A stretch of 64,000 nucleotides of DNA from a virus, in IMG/VR virus record IMGVR_UViG_3300017991_000072, positions 1 through 64,000 of that record; one strand, 5' to 3'. Position 1 is the stretch's first letter. Each line of letters starts with the position of its first letter. The notes under the pieces are model-generated. The model was not told the DNA's origin, did not search any database, and worked only from the letters and a program-made list of their open reading frames with translations. This document shows positions 56,168 to 63,985 of the stretch, piece after piece. Position numbers and translations under genes: made by a program.

Positions 56168-56424
56168 GTCTTCCTCTTTTCTAGCCTTCTTCTGACCCGC
56201 CTGGTCAGCCATTTCCTGGCCGCCGCCATGGAGATCAGGGCCTCCATCTTGGCCTTGGCTTCATTGGCCTCCGCTACCGTGGGGAACCTGTCAAACAGGG
56301 GAGGGATAGGCTTCATCCTCTTGGCCGCCTCTTCCAGGGCCTCCCAGGAAGGCTCCTCCAGATGGCCTCCAGCTTCACCCAAGATCCACCCCATGTCCTT
56401 GGTGTTCCACACATGGTCAGCCAT
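56164..56424 (-). CDS. hypothetical protein, 86 aa
   Basis: ATG 56424 overlaps the preceding stop (ATGGCTGA). Helical, ending in a strongly basic AARKWLTRRVRRRLEKRKT. The basic helix may bind nucleic acid or a membrane. Unrecognised. Confidence 0.7.
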   Translation of the reverse strand: MADHVWNTKDMGWILGEAGGHLEEPSWEALEEAAKRMKPIPPLFDRFPTVAEANEAKAKMEALISMAAARKWLTRRVRRRLEKRKT

Positions 56425-56749
56425 TCATCATCCTCCCAAAGGAGTCCCTGACGATCCTGGCCGCTTCATAGGCCGCTTCCATGACTCCAGAGCATAGTGG
56501 GCCGTATCTGGGGTCATCTTCAGTCATCCCTTGGAGACAGGTGGCGTGAACCGCTATGTCCACTGACATCCCATATCCTTCCCCATCCGTTTCAGGATAG
56601 CCCACGGAGACCTTGACCTTGGCCTTGTCCCGAAGAACCCGCCCCCCACACAGGGGACAGTTCAGGATAGACCCGGCCAGGGCCTCCGCTTCTTCCATGA
56701 TGATCTGGGGATCCCTGGGGGTGACTTCTGGGAAATCCTGGCTTTCCAT
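56417..56749 (-). CDS. hypothetical protein with a CPLCGG zinc knuckle, 110 aa
   Basis: ATG 56749 (GTG 56755 possible). LNCPLCGGRVLRDKAKV lies near residue 30; His/Cys in AVHATCLQG about 35 residues later could complete a zinc site. The rest is helical. Resembles small zinc-ribbon proteins encoded by many phages. Confidence 0.72.
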   Translation of the reverse strand: MESQDFPEVTPRDPQIIMEEAEALAGSILNCPLCGGRVLRDKAKVKVSVGYPETDGEGYGMSVDIAVHATCLQGMTEDDPRYGPLCSGVMEAAYEAARIVRDSFGRMMNG

Positions 56750-56751
56750 CT

Positions 56752-57045
56752 TCACCTGTTGTCCCTCCTCCAGTCACAGTGAAGATAGTGTGACAGTTGG
56801 TCCAGTTTGTTGTGTAGCTCCTCTACACTGACCGCCAGCTCCGCCAGAGCCTCCCTGTCAGACAGGGGATCCTGTAGCCTACGGATCCAGTCCTTCTTGA
56901 TGGCTTCCCGCTGTTCGTCCGTGAAGATACGCCTTCCTGGCTGACCATATCTAGGGTGAATTGGAAGCGTGACCACCCCGTTGGTCCAGTTCTGTCCTGT
57001 GAATTGGTGTTTCCTCAGTTTCTCCGCCTGGTCCGTTTCCGCCAT
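56752..57045 (-). CDS. hypothetical basic protein, 97 aa
   Basis: ATG 57045 follows GAGGAGGAAACGG, an excellent SD lying inside the upstream gene. Y-G-Q-P-G-R-R-I-F-T-D-E-Q-R-E-A-I-K looks like a DNA-binding helical segment, followed by a coiled coil. It overlaps the upstream gene by 94-95 bp in another frame. Confidence 0.72.
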   Translation of the reverse strand: MAETDQAEKLRKHQFTGQNWTNGVVTLPIHPRYGQPGRRIFTDEQREAIKKDWIRRLQDPLSDREALAELAVSVEELHNKLDQLSHYLHCDWRRDNR

Positions 57046-57316
57046 CCGTTTCCTCCTCTTCTTCTATCCATTCCTGTTCACGCCACTTCCCATCAGGCCC
57101 CTTTTCATACCAGACCCCTTCCACCCAGATCATGGATGGGCCAGGGCCAGGGGATGGCTTGGTCAACTCTTCCACCATGTCCTTCAACATGTCCGTGGTG
57201 ATCCCTTCAGCCTCCAGGTCCTCCTGGGTCATCTGTTTCACGTCAATCCTGTGTTCCTTCCCTTCGTGTTCAAAGGTGAAGAAGGAATGATGGCCGTGGG
57301 ACCCTATCTTCTTCAT
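56951..57316 (-). CDS. hypothetical protein, 121 aa, acidic C-terminus
   Basis: ATG 57316 follows AGGGAGAAGTC. HHSFFTFEHEGKEHRIDVKQM is beta-like; SMIWVEGVWYEKGPDGKWREQEWIEEEEE follows. The last 30 residues are encoded in the overlap with the gene at 56752-57045 and look unstructured. One long out-of-frame overlap is unusual in this otherwise tight but short-overlap region. Confidence 0.68.
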   Translation of the reverse strand: MKKIGSHGHHSFFTFEHEGKEHRIDVKQMTQEDLEAEGITTDMLKDMVEELTKPSPGPGPSMIWVEGVWYEKGPDGKWREQEWIEEEEETDGGNGPGGETEETPIHRTELDQRGGHASNSP

Positions 57317-57738
57317 GACTTCTCCCTGGCCTTCTTGTAGTCCTTGTAGGAGTCCCAGGAGGCTTGAATTGGGGCCTCTGGTTTCAGCCCCCTGTCCATA
57401 GGGAGACATCCCAAAATGGGGACAGGAACGGGCTTGGAAGTAGGCCAGAAACAGACCATGGCCACGGGGACCGTGTTCTTGACCTCCATGTAGCCAGGGT
57501 CATAGTCATAGCCTGACCCTGTGGACATGTGGCTGAAGCCTTCCTGGAGCCACCTGACCCCACAGAACCAGCCCACCCTGGGACGATACTTCCCGCCCCA
57601 TCCCTTCAGATCTACCTGTTCCCAGGTGACCCTGTGACCCCGTTTCCCGGAGTCCCAGACCTGTTTCCTCTTCAGGATGAACTCCACCTTGACCTTCCGC
57701 CCCATGAACGGAAGTAGCGCCTTCAGATCAATCTTCAT
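57313..57738 (-). CDS. hypothetical protein, 141 aa
   Basis: ATG 57738 follows AAGGAGGACAGGACAG; an upstream extension overlaps the previous gene and is rejected. Beta-rich with many W, Y, G (RPRVGWFCGVRWLQEGF, GSGYDYDPGY). Ends with a basic helix YKDYKKAREKS. Looks like a small beta-barrel; unrecognised. Confidence 0.74.
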   Translation of the reverse strand: MKIDLKALLPFMGRKVKVEFILKRKQVWDSGKRGHRVTWEQVDLKGWGGKYRPRVGWFCGVRWLQEGFSHMSTGSGYDYDPGYMEVKNTVPVAMVCFWPTSKPVPVPILGCLPMDRGLKPEAPIQASWDSYKDYKKAREKS

Positions 57739-58120
57739 CTGTCCTGTCCTCCTTGAAGGCCCGTCTCCCGTGTTCTTGGGCTCCCCACCTACAACCGGCC
57801 CAGGACTCCCTTGGGTTCTGAACGTAGATCCCACAGGTCTCCCAGGACCCACATTCACATGGGGGCTCCTTCAGGGGTTTCTGGTAGCCTCCGTCAGCGT
57901 GATAGTAGCAGGGCCGCCGGGGGAATAGGACCACGCCAAAGGTGGAACTTCCAATGGTCCCTGACTCCAGGTGGGCCTTCAGGTCTATGTCCCTGGCGTC
58001 AATCCAGACAGCCTTGGCCTTCTTCAGCCTGACCCTGGCTATGGCCAGGGCTTCATCCAGGTCATTGGTGACCCCCTGGTCCATGATGTCATTAGCCAGT
58101 TCATGTTCCTGGAACGTCAT
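57728..58120 (-). CDS. hypothetical protein, 130 aa, Cys-rich C-terminus
   Basis: ATG 58120 overlaps the preceding stop (ATGA). N-terminal helices (LDEALAIARVRLKKAKAVWIDARD), then CYYHADGGY..P...PPCECGSWETCG, which may bind metal. Unrecognised. Confidence 0.7.
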   Translation of the reverse strand: MTFQEHELANDIMDQGVTNDLDEALAIARVRLKKAKAVWIDARDIDLKAHLESGTIGSSTFGVVLFPRRPCYYHADGGYQKPLKEPPCECGSWETCGIYVQNPRESWAGCRWGAQEHGRRAFKEDRTDED

Positions 58121-58386
58121 AGACCGCCCGCTTCTGACCACCTTGATGGATCCAGCTTGTCCTGAAGCCTCTTGATCAGGTCCTTGACCTCCGCCCTGGC
58201 TTCAGGAGTCCTGACGCTGTCCAGGGCCTCCACAGCCTCCTGAAGGGTACAGACAGAACAGACCATGAAGCATTCATGGCCAACTATGTGTTCTTCACAG
58301 GTTGGCCTCCCACAGCGCCCTTCACAGTTTCCGTCTCCGTAGCCTTCGCCTTCCTTCCCACAGATCCAACAGGTGACCTTCTTCAT
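58117..58386 (-). CDS. zinc-binding cross-brace-like protein, 89 aa
   Basis: ATG 58386 after CACGGGAC. TCWICGKEGEGYGDGNCEGRCGRPTCEEHIVGHECFMVCSVC has C-x2-C, C-x3-C-x4-C-x2-H and C-x2-C, the family pattern, followed by a helix (LQEAVEALDSV). Member of the paralogous zinc family of this arm. Confidence 0.76.
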   Translation of the reverse strand: MKKVTCWICGKEGEGYGDGNCEGRCGRPTCEEHIVGHECFMVCSVCTLQEAVEALDSVRTPEARAEVKDLIKRLQDKLDPSRWSEAGGL

Positions 58387-58592
58387 GTCCCGTGTTTCCC
58401 TTCTTCCTCCGCCATCCACTTCTGTTCCTGGTAGTAGTCATTGACCGCCTGACAGATGTCCTCTTCTGGGCCAAGAGTCAGGAACAGCTCTTCATCCATC
58501 AGAGCCCGCTGACAGTTGGCCTTCTCTGGACATCCTGGCCTACAGGATTTCATGGCCTCCTTGACAGCCGCCTCCATCTCCACTCTGTTCAC
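58383..58592 (-). CDS. hypothetical Cys-containing protein, 69 aa (GTG start)
   Basis: GTG 58592 lies 6 nt after GGAGG and overlaps the upstream stop (GTGA); ATG 58577 is the alternative. SCRPGCPEKANCQRALMDEE contains C-x3-C-x5-C. Compare the C-x2-C-x5-C-x8-C cluster in the 565-aa protein at 52975; the CP.K..C element is shared. Acidic C-terminal helix. Confidence 0.68.
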   Translation of the reverse strand: MNRVEMEAAVKEAMKSCRPGCPEKANCQRALMDEELFLTLGPEEDICQAVNDYYQEQKWMAEEEGKHGT

Positions 58593-58900
58593 TTCTTCCC
58601 TCCGTGGGTGTTCTTGGGGAACGGGATGATCCACAGCCAGCCGTTTGGGGCCTTGTGGCGTCTGTTCTTCCAAGCCTTGATCATGTCTTGGGCCGTCTTT
58701 GCCAGGGCGTCTTGGTCCTTGGTGTCCCAGGCCGCCCTGTAGCTGTCCAAGAGCGCCTTGAACTTGGGGTCCCAGGTAGTAGCCCACATGAAATGTATTT
58801 CCCCGTATAGGGGACCGTTGAAACACAGTTCCCCACGTTCCTGGTGAATACACTTCTCTATGTGGTCCCTGTTGACGCCCTGGCAAGGAACAAACCGCAT
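58589..58900 (-). CDS. hypothetical protein, 103 aa, N-terminal Cys-rich
   Basis: ATG 58900 overlaps the preceding stop region (TGATATG). MRFVPCQGVNRDHIEKCIHQERGELCFNGPLYGEIHFMW includes C...H..C.H....C and may bind one metal. It has a W-rich helical rest. Unrecognised. Confidence 0.7.
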   Translation of the reverse strand: MRFVPCQGVNRDHIEKCIHQERGELCFNGPLYGEIHFMWATTWDPKFKALLDSYRAAWDTKDQDALAKTAQDMIKAWKNRRHKAPNGWLWIIPFPKNTHGGKK

Positions 58901-58901
58901 A

Positions 58902-59831
58902 TCAGGCCCCCGCCTCCTTCTTCTTCTTCCGCCTCTTGTTCTCCATGGATTTCTTGTAGCTGGCCTCCAACTCCGCCAACATCTGTCCTTCCATCCTTGC
59001 TCTGGTTTCTTCGTCAGGCCACTGGACGGGGGGCCAGTCCTCTTCCTCCAACTGTTTCTTGAACTGTTCTATCCCTGACTTGATGAATAGCCGCCCCATT
59101 TCACCCTGGTAGAGCGTTCTGGGAAAGTCTCCTTCATCCAGGTAGGCTTGGAGGATGTTGAAGTCCAGCATATCAGAGACCCCTACCCTGGCCGTGATAG
59201 TACAGAACTCCGTGGGGGCCTTTTCTGATGTGTCCACGGGAAACCCGTTGACGTGGCCAGGTCTAGGTGGGGCCTCCTTCGTCTCCTTGGGCCGCCTGGG
59301 AAGCAAGGATACAGGGTTCTCCTCCAGCGTGGTGATCCTGGCTTCCAGCCTGTTCAGGGCTCCAAGGATCTGGGCCAGGGCTCCTTCTTCTTGTTCTCCT
59401 GGATCGTCCAGTTCGTCCTCCTGTGTGTCAAGGTCCCCGTGTTCGTGTTCCATCGTGTTCTCCTTTCGTGGTTTCAGTGTGTCCATGAACCTATCAAAGG
59501 CCGCTTCTAGGTCTTCTTCTTCGTTCTGTTCGTCAAAGAAGACCTGTCTGAACCTGTCTATCATGTCATCTTCCACCATATACAAGGTCCTGTCCCCGTC
59601 ATATTCCACGGAAATGAAGCCGCGTTCCTTGTTCAATTCTTCGTAGGGAATGGCTTCTGTTCTCTCCAGGAAGTCCCCGTAGGCCAGCTCATACTTCATG
59701 ATCTCCTTGATGACCGCGTCAGACCCCAGACGGGTCAAGGTCATGTCTGGGATCCACCTGGCTATGGCCCTGAAGATCTTGTGACAGTGAATAGGGATCC
59801 GGATGGACAAGGATGTGTGTGTTCTTGGCAT
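58902..59831 (-). CDS. hypothetical protein, 309 aa
   Basis: ATG 59831 follows AAAGGAGCCTATACA; an upstream extension is rejected. Residues 1-120 form a helical, mildly basic domain starting PRTHTSLSIRIPIHCHKIF. A second in-frame ATG (59452) has its own SD (AAAGGAGAACACG), so a shorter form may be made. The C-terminal half has a coiled coil and a basic KRRKKKKEAGA end. No known domain. Confidence 0.76.
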   Translation of the reverse strand: MPRTHTSLSIRIPIHCHKIFRAIARWIPDMTLTRLGSDAVIKEIMKYELAYGDFLERTEAIPYEELNKERGFISVEYDGDRTLYMVEDDMIDRFRQVFFDEQNEEEDLEAAFDRFMDTLKPRKENTMEHEHGDLDTQEDELDDPGEQEEGALAQILGALNRLEARITTLEENPVSLLPRRPKETKEAPPRPGHVNGFPVDTSEKAPTEFCTITARVGVSDMLDFNILQAYLDEGDFPRTLYQGEMGRLFIKSGIEQFKKQLEEEDWPPVQWPDEETRARMEGQMLAELEASYKKSMENKRRKKKKEAGA

Positions 59832-59866
59832 TGTATAGGCTCCTTTCGTGTGTTCGTGTTTTCGTG

Positions 59867-60439
59867 TCAGGGAGTCATAGCCTGGGCCTTGTCCCTCCAC
59901 TTCTTGGCTTCGTCTTCCCTGAAGAAATTGTAGTCTTCGTCTGGATCCAAGGTCAGGACAGCCACCACCAGCTTGGCCAAACAGGACGGACACAGCCCCA
60001 TGGGATGGTGTCTGTCCTGGATGTTCCAGTGTGCCACTGGATGGTAGGAACAGTGTTCTCTACAGACAGCCGTGTAGCAGACCTGACAGGCCCGGATGGC
60101 CTTCTGGTTACAGTAGACCGTGGGAGACCCTATGGAAGGCTTTCTGGCGTATTGACAGTTGGTCCCGCCGCTGTTGACCATCTGGCTCTTCACCATCCAG
60201 GGCTCCAACTGGCCTTCCCCAAGACGGACGGAGCCTGGCCTGGGTTGGGGTGACAGCTCCATGGTGGACATCCTGGTCAGGGCCGCTATCCGCTGGATCT
60301 GGCTGTTGAACTCCCTGGTGGTCCTGGCCGCCTCTACCAGAGCGCCAGTCATGGTCTTTCCAATCTCCACCAGACCACCACCCTTCTTCTTCATGTTGGC
60401 CCTTCCTCCTCTGATGATCCCATTCCTGGCCCGCGCCAT
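59867..60439 (-). CDS. zinc-binding family member with N-terminal extension, 190 aa
   Basis: ATG 60439 after GGGGCTAAA. The N-terminal 80 residues are basic and helical. Then NCQYARK...VYCNQKAIRACQVCYTAVCREHCSYHPVAHW..Q.RHHPMGLCPSC repeats the family layout with added His, followed by LVVAVLTLDPDEDYNFF. A paralogue of the proteins at 60441, 62007, 62906, 63241 and 63602. Confidence 0.76.
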   Translation of the reverse strand: MARARNGIIRGGRANMKKKGGGLVEIGKTMTGALVEAARTTREFNSQIQRIAALTRMSTMELSPQPRPGSVRLGEGQLEPWMVKSQMVNSGGTNCQYARKPSIGSPTVYCNQKAIRACQVCYTAVCREHCSYHPVAHWNIQDRHHPMGLCPSCLAKLVVAVLTLDPDEDYNFFREDEAKKWRDKAQAMTP

Positions 60440-60440
60440 T

Positions 60441-61001
60441 TTAGCCCCTTAGATATGGATAGATCTTCTCCAGCCTGGACATGGCCTCCTGGGCCACCTG
60501 GAACTCCCTGGCCTCCTTCTCCGCCTTCTTGGTCCAGGCCCCTATCTCCTCCATGACCCTCTTGTCCAAGACCCCTTCAATGGCCCTGATCAAGATCAGC
60601 CGCCAGAACTCCTTCAACCAACAGTCCCTACAGACGATCCACCAGAGCGTGATTTCAGGATCCATGACCTGGTAGGCCGGGTGTTCAACCTTGTGGAAGG
60701 ACATCATCTGGCAGAATTCACAGACTGGCTTCTGACAGGTCACACAAAGCTTGAAGGACCTGGCCTTCCCACAGCCCTGACACAGACCACGATCCTGGCC
60801 GCCCAGAACGGAGTCCATAGCGTAGACTCCGTTCTTGGGCTTGATGGCGTTCTTGGACAGGAAGTAGATGGCGTCCTTGATCTCCTTGGCCAACAGGTTG
60901 GCGTTGGACTTCCCCGCCTGTCTGGGGGCCAGGGTCTTGAACGTCACTGGCTTGTGGCCAGGGCCGTGGATCTGGATGGTGATGGGATCCTTGGGGCTCA
61001 C
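60441..61001 (-). CDS. zinc-binding family member, 186 aa (GTG start)
   Basis: GTG 61001 overlaps the preceding stop (GTGA). An N-terminal domain of about 60 residues is followed by LCQGCGKARSFKLCVTCQKPVCEFCQMMSFHKVEHPAY and IVCRDCWLKEFWRLIL. Ligand order fits C-x2-C / C-x2-C-x4-C-x2-C / H..H / C-x2-C. C-terminal helices. Paralogue of neighbours. Confidence 0.76.
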   Translation of the reverse strand: MSPKDPITIQIHGPGHKPVTFKTLAPRQAGKSNANLLAKEIKDAIYFLSKNAIKPKNGVYAMDSVLGGQDRGLCQGCGKARSFKLCVTCQKPVCEFCQMMSFHKVEHPAYQVMDPEITLWWIVCRDCWLKEFWRLILIRAIEGVLDKRVMEEIGAWTKKAEKEAREFQVAQEAMSRLEKIYPYLRG

Positions 61002-61258
61002 AAGGAAACGTCCTTCAGCTTACCTTCACAGGCCGGACACAGGCCATCTTCTTCCACACAGTCTTCACAGAAGAACATCCGACAGGACAAACACAGGAAA
61101 TGATAGTCATCTACCCCACAGGTGAAACAGGGAAGATGTGGTCTTTCCCCCGTGTCCATCATCTCTTCCAGCTCTTCATCCTCCAGCGTGTCAGCCAGGG
61201 CGTCAGGATCTACCCATTCATCTTCATAGGAGGAGTCATCATCATAGAACTCTTCCAT
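60998..61258 (-). CDS. zinc-binding family member with acidic N-terminus, 86 aa
   Basis: ATG 61258 follows AAAGGGACTGAC. The first 40 residues are very acidic (D/E). Then LPCFTCGVDDYHFLCLSCRMFFCEDCVEEDGLCPACEGKL gives eight Cys in four pairs with the family spacing. Compact version of the module. Confidence 0.78.
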   Translation of the reverse strand: MEEFYDDDSSYEDEWVDPDALADTLEDEELEEMMDTGERPHLPCFTCGVDDYHFLCLSCRMFFCEDCVEEDGLCPACEGKLKDVSL

Positions 61259-61259
61259 G

Positions 61260-61577
61260 TCAGTCCCTTTCACTGACTTCCAGGGCGTGGTCCTTCCGCC
61301 ACGCCAAGTCAGCCTCCACTTCTTCCAGTTTCCGCTTCAGCTCCTTGATCTCCAGCTTCAGCTCCCCGTTGACCCGCTCCTGGTGATGTAGGGCTGACTC
61401 CAGCTCTTGGATCCGCCGGGCCTGTTGTTTGGTCCCGCCGTCCCCTCCCAGGAAGTCAAAGGTGGCCTTCTTCAGGTCCTTGATCTGGCCTACCACCAAC
61501 TGGCCGCTGGACGCCAGGTCTTCCGCCTGGTCCCAGAGGACATCCAGGTGGCCGTCATTGATGGCTTCATCCATCAT
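61260..61577 (-). CDS. coiled-coil protein with FLGGDGGTK motif, 105 aa
   Basis: ATG 61577 is preferred (AGGAGG 9 nt upstream; ATG 61583 and 61574 also possible). Residues 1-40 helical, then ATFDFLGGDGGTKQQARRIQELE, then a long heptad coiled coil. Paralogue of the next gene. Overlaps that gene's 3' end by 11 bp. Confidence 0.75.
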   Translation of the reverse strand: MMDEAINDGHLDVLWDQAEDLASSGQLVVGQIKDLKKATFDFLGGDGGTKQQARRIQELESALHHQERVNGELKLEIKELKRKLEEVEADLAWRKDHALEVSERD

Positions 61578-61983
61578 CTTCATCTTCCTCCTCTGGATCC
61601 TCCCCCAATTCCTCCTCCAGTTCTGCCACTTTGGCCACCAGCTCCCCGGAGACCTTCTCCAGCTCTGAAGCCCTGGCGTCCGCTTCGTTGGCCTTGGTGA
61701 CCTGTTGTTCAAGGGCTCCCTCCAGGTTCTCTACCCTTTCCTTCAGGGTCTTGTTCTCTTCCATGACCTTCTCCAGGGCCTCCTGGCCTTCCTCCAGCTT
61801 GGCCGTCAGGTCCACGATCTGGTCAGACTGGGCCTTGGTTCCGCCGTCTCCGCCAAGGAACTCCACAGTCTCCGCTTTCAGGGCTCCCAATTCAGCCGCC
61901 ACGGAAGCCCCGCCTCCCTTGGCTACCTTCTTCACGATGGCCGCCCACTTCCCTTCCAGTGTTGCGTCAGTGATCTCTACCAT
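61567..61983 (-). CDS. coiled-coil protein with FLGGDGGTK motif, 138 aa
   Basis: ATG 61983 follows AAAGGAGAAGGAA. ETVEFLGGDGGTKAQSDQIVDL precedes a coiled coil of about 90 residues and an acidic tail (EDPEEEDEDDG). Shares the GGDGGTK turn and layout with the preceding protein; both probably oligomerise. Unknown function. Confidence 0.77.
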   Translation of the reverse strand: MVEITDATLEGKWAAIVKKVAKGGGASVAAELGALKAETVEFLGGDGGTKAQSDQIVDLTAKLEEGQEALEKVMEENKTLKERVENLEGALEQQVTKANEADARASELEKVSGELVAKVAELEEELGEDPEEEDEDDG

Positions 61984-62006
61984 TTCCTTCTCCTTTCATG
62001 GGTCTC

Positions 62007-62909
62007 CTACGGACGTTCAATGTCCATCCCACCATAGCCGTCAGGCTTGATGATCTGGACGGTTCTTCCTTCCTGGGTGATGTGAACCGTCTTTCCCTTG
62101 GCCACTTCCCGCCGGACTCTGGCCATGATGTCCATCATGGGGTCACCAGCGTCCTTCAGGCCCTTCAATAGCTCTGTGTCTGGTAGTTTGTACTGTTCCA
62201 GCTCTGGCGTCCCCTGGGGGCCGTCAGGGGGCTCTGGTGGCGTTTCTCCAAGGGCCAGGGCCTCCAGCCGCTTCTTCTCCTCTTCTTCCTTCCTGAAGAT
62301 CTCCAGAAGCGTCTTGTCCCGCTCCTTGGCCATGTGTTGTCCCAGTTCCGCCGCCTTGTTCAGAAGGTCAGCCTCTTCTGGTGTGACCGTCCGCCCACCA
62401 GGGAACAGGGGAAGCCTCTTCAGCCCGCCAGCCCCGTCCTGTTGGATGGGGATTGACATCTGTTTGATCATGTTGGCCATGGCCGTCTGTTTCAGGACCT
62501 CCATGATCATGTCATTCAATTCCTGAAGGTCCTGGCTGGTCTGGATGGCCGCCCTGGCCGTCTGGATCGTGGACAACATCTGAAGGACTTCAATGGACAG
62601 CTCCTCCCCGTCCAGAAGCCCCTTCAGTTGGAGCATGAAACAGTCAGGACAGACCCTAGCTTCCCATTCATTGGGCTGACGGTAGCTCACCAAGGAGCCA
62701 AAGGAGCAATCATGACAGAAGGACTGAAGACAGCCAGGACAGACTTCACCGTAGGCCCATTCACGGTCCATAGGGCTGGTTCCCGCTACCTGAATGACTC
62801 CGCCCTTCCTCTTGTCTACGCTGAACCCACAGCTCCTACAATGGGCCGCCTTCTTCGTCTGTCTCCACTTCTCTTCTGGGGTTTGGACGTTGGCCGCTGT
62901 CCCATTCAT
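62007..62909 (-). CDS. zinc-binding family member with long C-terminal helical domain, 300 aa
   Basis: ATG 62909 overlaps the preceding stop (ATGA). HCRSCGFSV near residue 23, VCPGCLQSFCHDCSFG near 56 and VCPDCFMLQLKGLLDG near 85 give the family ligands with an inserted loop. The remaining 200 residues are helical, with LLEIFRKEEEEKKRLEALALG and a basic C-terminal VAKGKTVHITQEGRTVQII. The largest member of the family. Confidence 0.78.
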   Translation of the reverse strand: MNGTAANVQTPEEKWRQTKKAAHCRSCGFSVDKRKGGVIQVAGTSPMDREWAYGEVCPGCLQSFCHDCSFGSLVSYRQPNEWEARVCPDCFMLQLKGLLDGEELSIEVLQMLSTIQTARAAIQTSQDLQELNDMIMEVLKQTAMANMIKQMSIPIQQDGAGGLKRLPLFPGGRTVTPEEADLLNKAAELGQHMAKERDKTLLEIFRKEEEEKKRLEALALGETPPEPPDGPQGTPELEQYKLPDTELLKGLKDAGDPMMDIMARVRREVAKGKTVHITQEGRTVQIIKPDGYGGMDIERP

Positions 62910-63244
62910 CCCAGGGTCCTCCTTAGTATCCCCGTGTCCTTGGGTTCACTCCTGGCCAGCTTCCGCTGGATCCGAACAAACCAGCCATTCAGGGCTGACA
63001 GGGCGTCAGGGTCTCCGTTCAGGGCCAACATGACCTCCCCGCACCAACAGGAGGAACAAATATACTGACTAGACCACAGGGAATTCATCCTGTGGGCCGG
63101 ACACACCTTCTTCCCACAGGCTCCACAGGATGTCATGTCTGACTGTCTGAACTCCCCGCAAACTACACAGCCTCCCCAAGGATCTCCCCTGGTAGCCGTG
63201 GCCGTGTAGCGCGTAGATGGTCCGCGTGGTGTTCGTGTTCTCAT
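62906..63244 (-). CDS. zinc-binding family member, 112 aa
   Basis: ATG 63244 overlaps the preceding stop (ATGA); a longer frame is rejected. GCVVCGEFRQSDMTSCGACGKKVCPAHRMNSLWSSQYICSSCWCGEVMLALNGD shows the full pattern: C-x2-C, C-x2-C-x4-C-x2-H, C-x2-C, then E...LNG(D/E). C-terminal basic helix. Confidence 0.8.
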   Translation of the reverse strand: MRTRTPRGPSTRYTATATRGDPWGGCVVCGEFRQSDMTSCGACGKKVCPAHRMNSLWSSQYICSSCWCGEVMLALNGDPDALSALNGWFVRIQRKLARSEPKDTGILRRTLG

Positions 63245-63615
63245 TTGAACCGCTCCAGATCCGTGAAGTAGGTGTAGGTGACCAAGGGCTCCCCTGTGGC
63301 CCAGTCCACGCCCTGGGTGACTGTGACCTCCGCTATTTCTCCCTTCAGGATGGAGACCACTTCTTCCACCAGACAGGCTTGACACTGGGAGTGAATGATG
63401 TCAACCATGGGCCTGAAGAGAACTGGCCCCCTGTGTTCAGGACAGGTCAGCTTCCCACAGAAGTCACAGGTCATCATCAGTGACTTGGGTTCGTCAGGGC
63501 CTTTCCGGCCGTAGCCCACGCCACAGAAGTCACAGGGGTAGTTCTTCTGAACCATTTCCGCCTTGGCCAGGACCTTCTGTAGGCCCGTGGCTCTTCTTGG
63601 CCTAACTGGTGACAT
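63241..63615 (-). CDS. zinc-binding family member, 124 aa
   Basis: ATG 63615 inside the end of the upstream gene. CDFCGVGYGRKGPDEPKSLMMTCDFCGKLTCPEHRG...QCQACLVEEVVSILKGEIAEV shows the family ligand order and the shared ending C..CLV.E....L.G. Clear paralogue of the flanking genes. Confidence 0.8.
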   Translation of the reverse strand: MSPVRPRRATGLQKVLAKAEMVQKNYPCDFCGVGYGRKGPDEPKSLMMTCDFCGKLTCPEHRGPVLFRPMVDIIHSQCQACLVEEVVSILKGEIAEVTVTQGVDWATGEPLVTYTYFTDLERFK

Positions 63616-63985
63616 TGGCCTGTCTTTTCATCTTGTTCAACATTTGTCTGGTCAGCGTGTAGCTTCTAGCCTGGACCATCTCTTCTCCCGTGATCTCCAC
63701 AGACCCGTTCATCAGAATGACCTTGATCTCCAAGACCAAACAGTCAGGACAGATCCTCTTCATGACGCTGAACTGGGCCAGAGACGGGGCCACGTGGCTC
63801 CCACAGACTACCCTATGACACCTGGGACAGTTGGCCGTCCTGGGGTTCTTGTAGTAAACGTCAGCCCCACAGAAACAACAGGAGCCCTTCCCTGGGCCTG
63901 GTGGGTTCTGTAGCTGTGTCTTTAGGTTCTGGAGCCGTGGTGTCATCATAGCCGCGTCCGTGACGTGGTAGTCCGCCGTCATCAT
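63602..63985 (-). CDS. zinc-binding family member, 127 aa (may extend past right edge)
   Basis: ATG 63985 or 63982 has no SD in the 15 bases shown, and the frame stays open to the window edge, so the true start may lie outside. ATG 63949 is another option. CCFCGADVYYKNPRTANCPRCHRVVCGSHV...ICPDCLVLEIKVILMNGSVEI is closest to the next gene. Member of the expanded family. Confidence 0.75.
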   Translation of the reverse strand: MMTADYHVTDAAMMTPRLQNLKTQLQNPPGPGKGSCCFCGADVYYKNPRTANCPRCHRVVCGSHVAPSLAQFSVMKRICPDCLVLEIKVILMNGSVEITGEEMVQARSYTLTRQMLNKMKRQANVTS

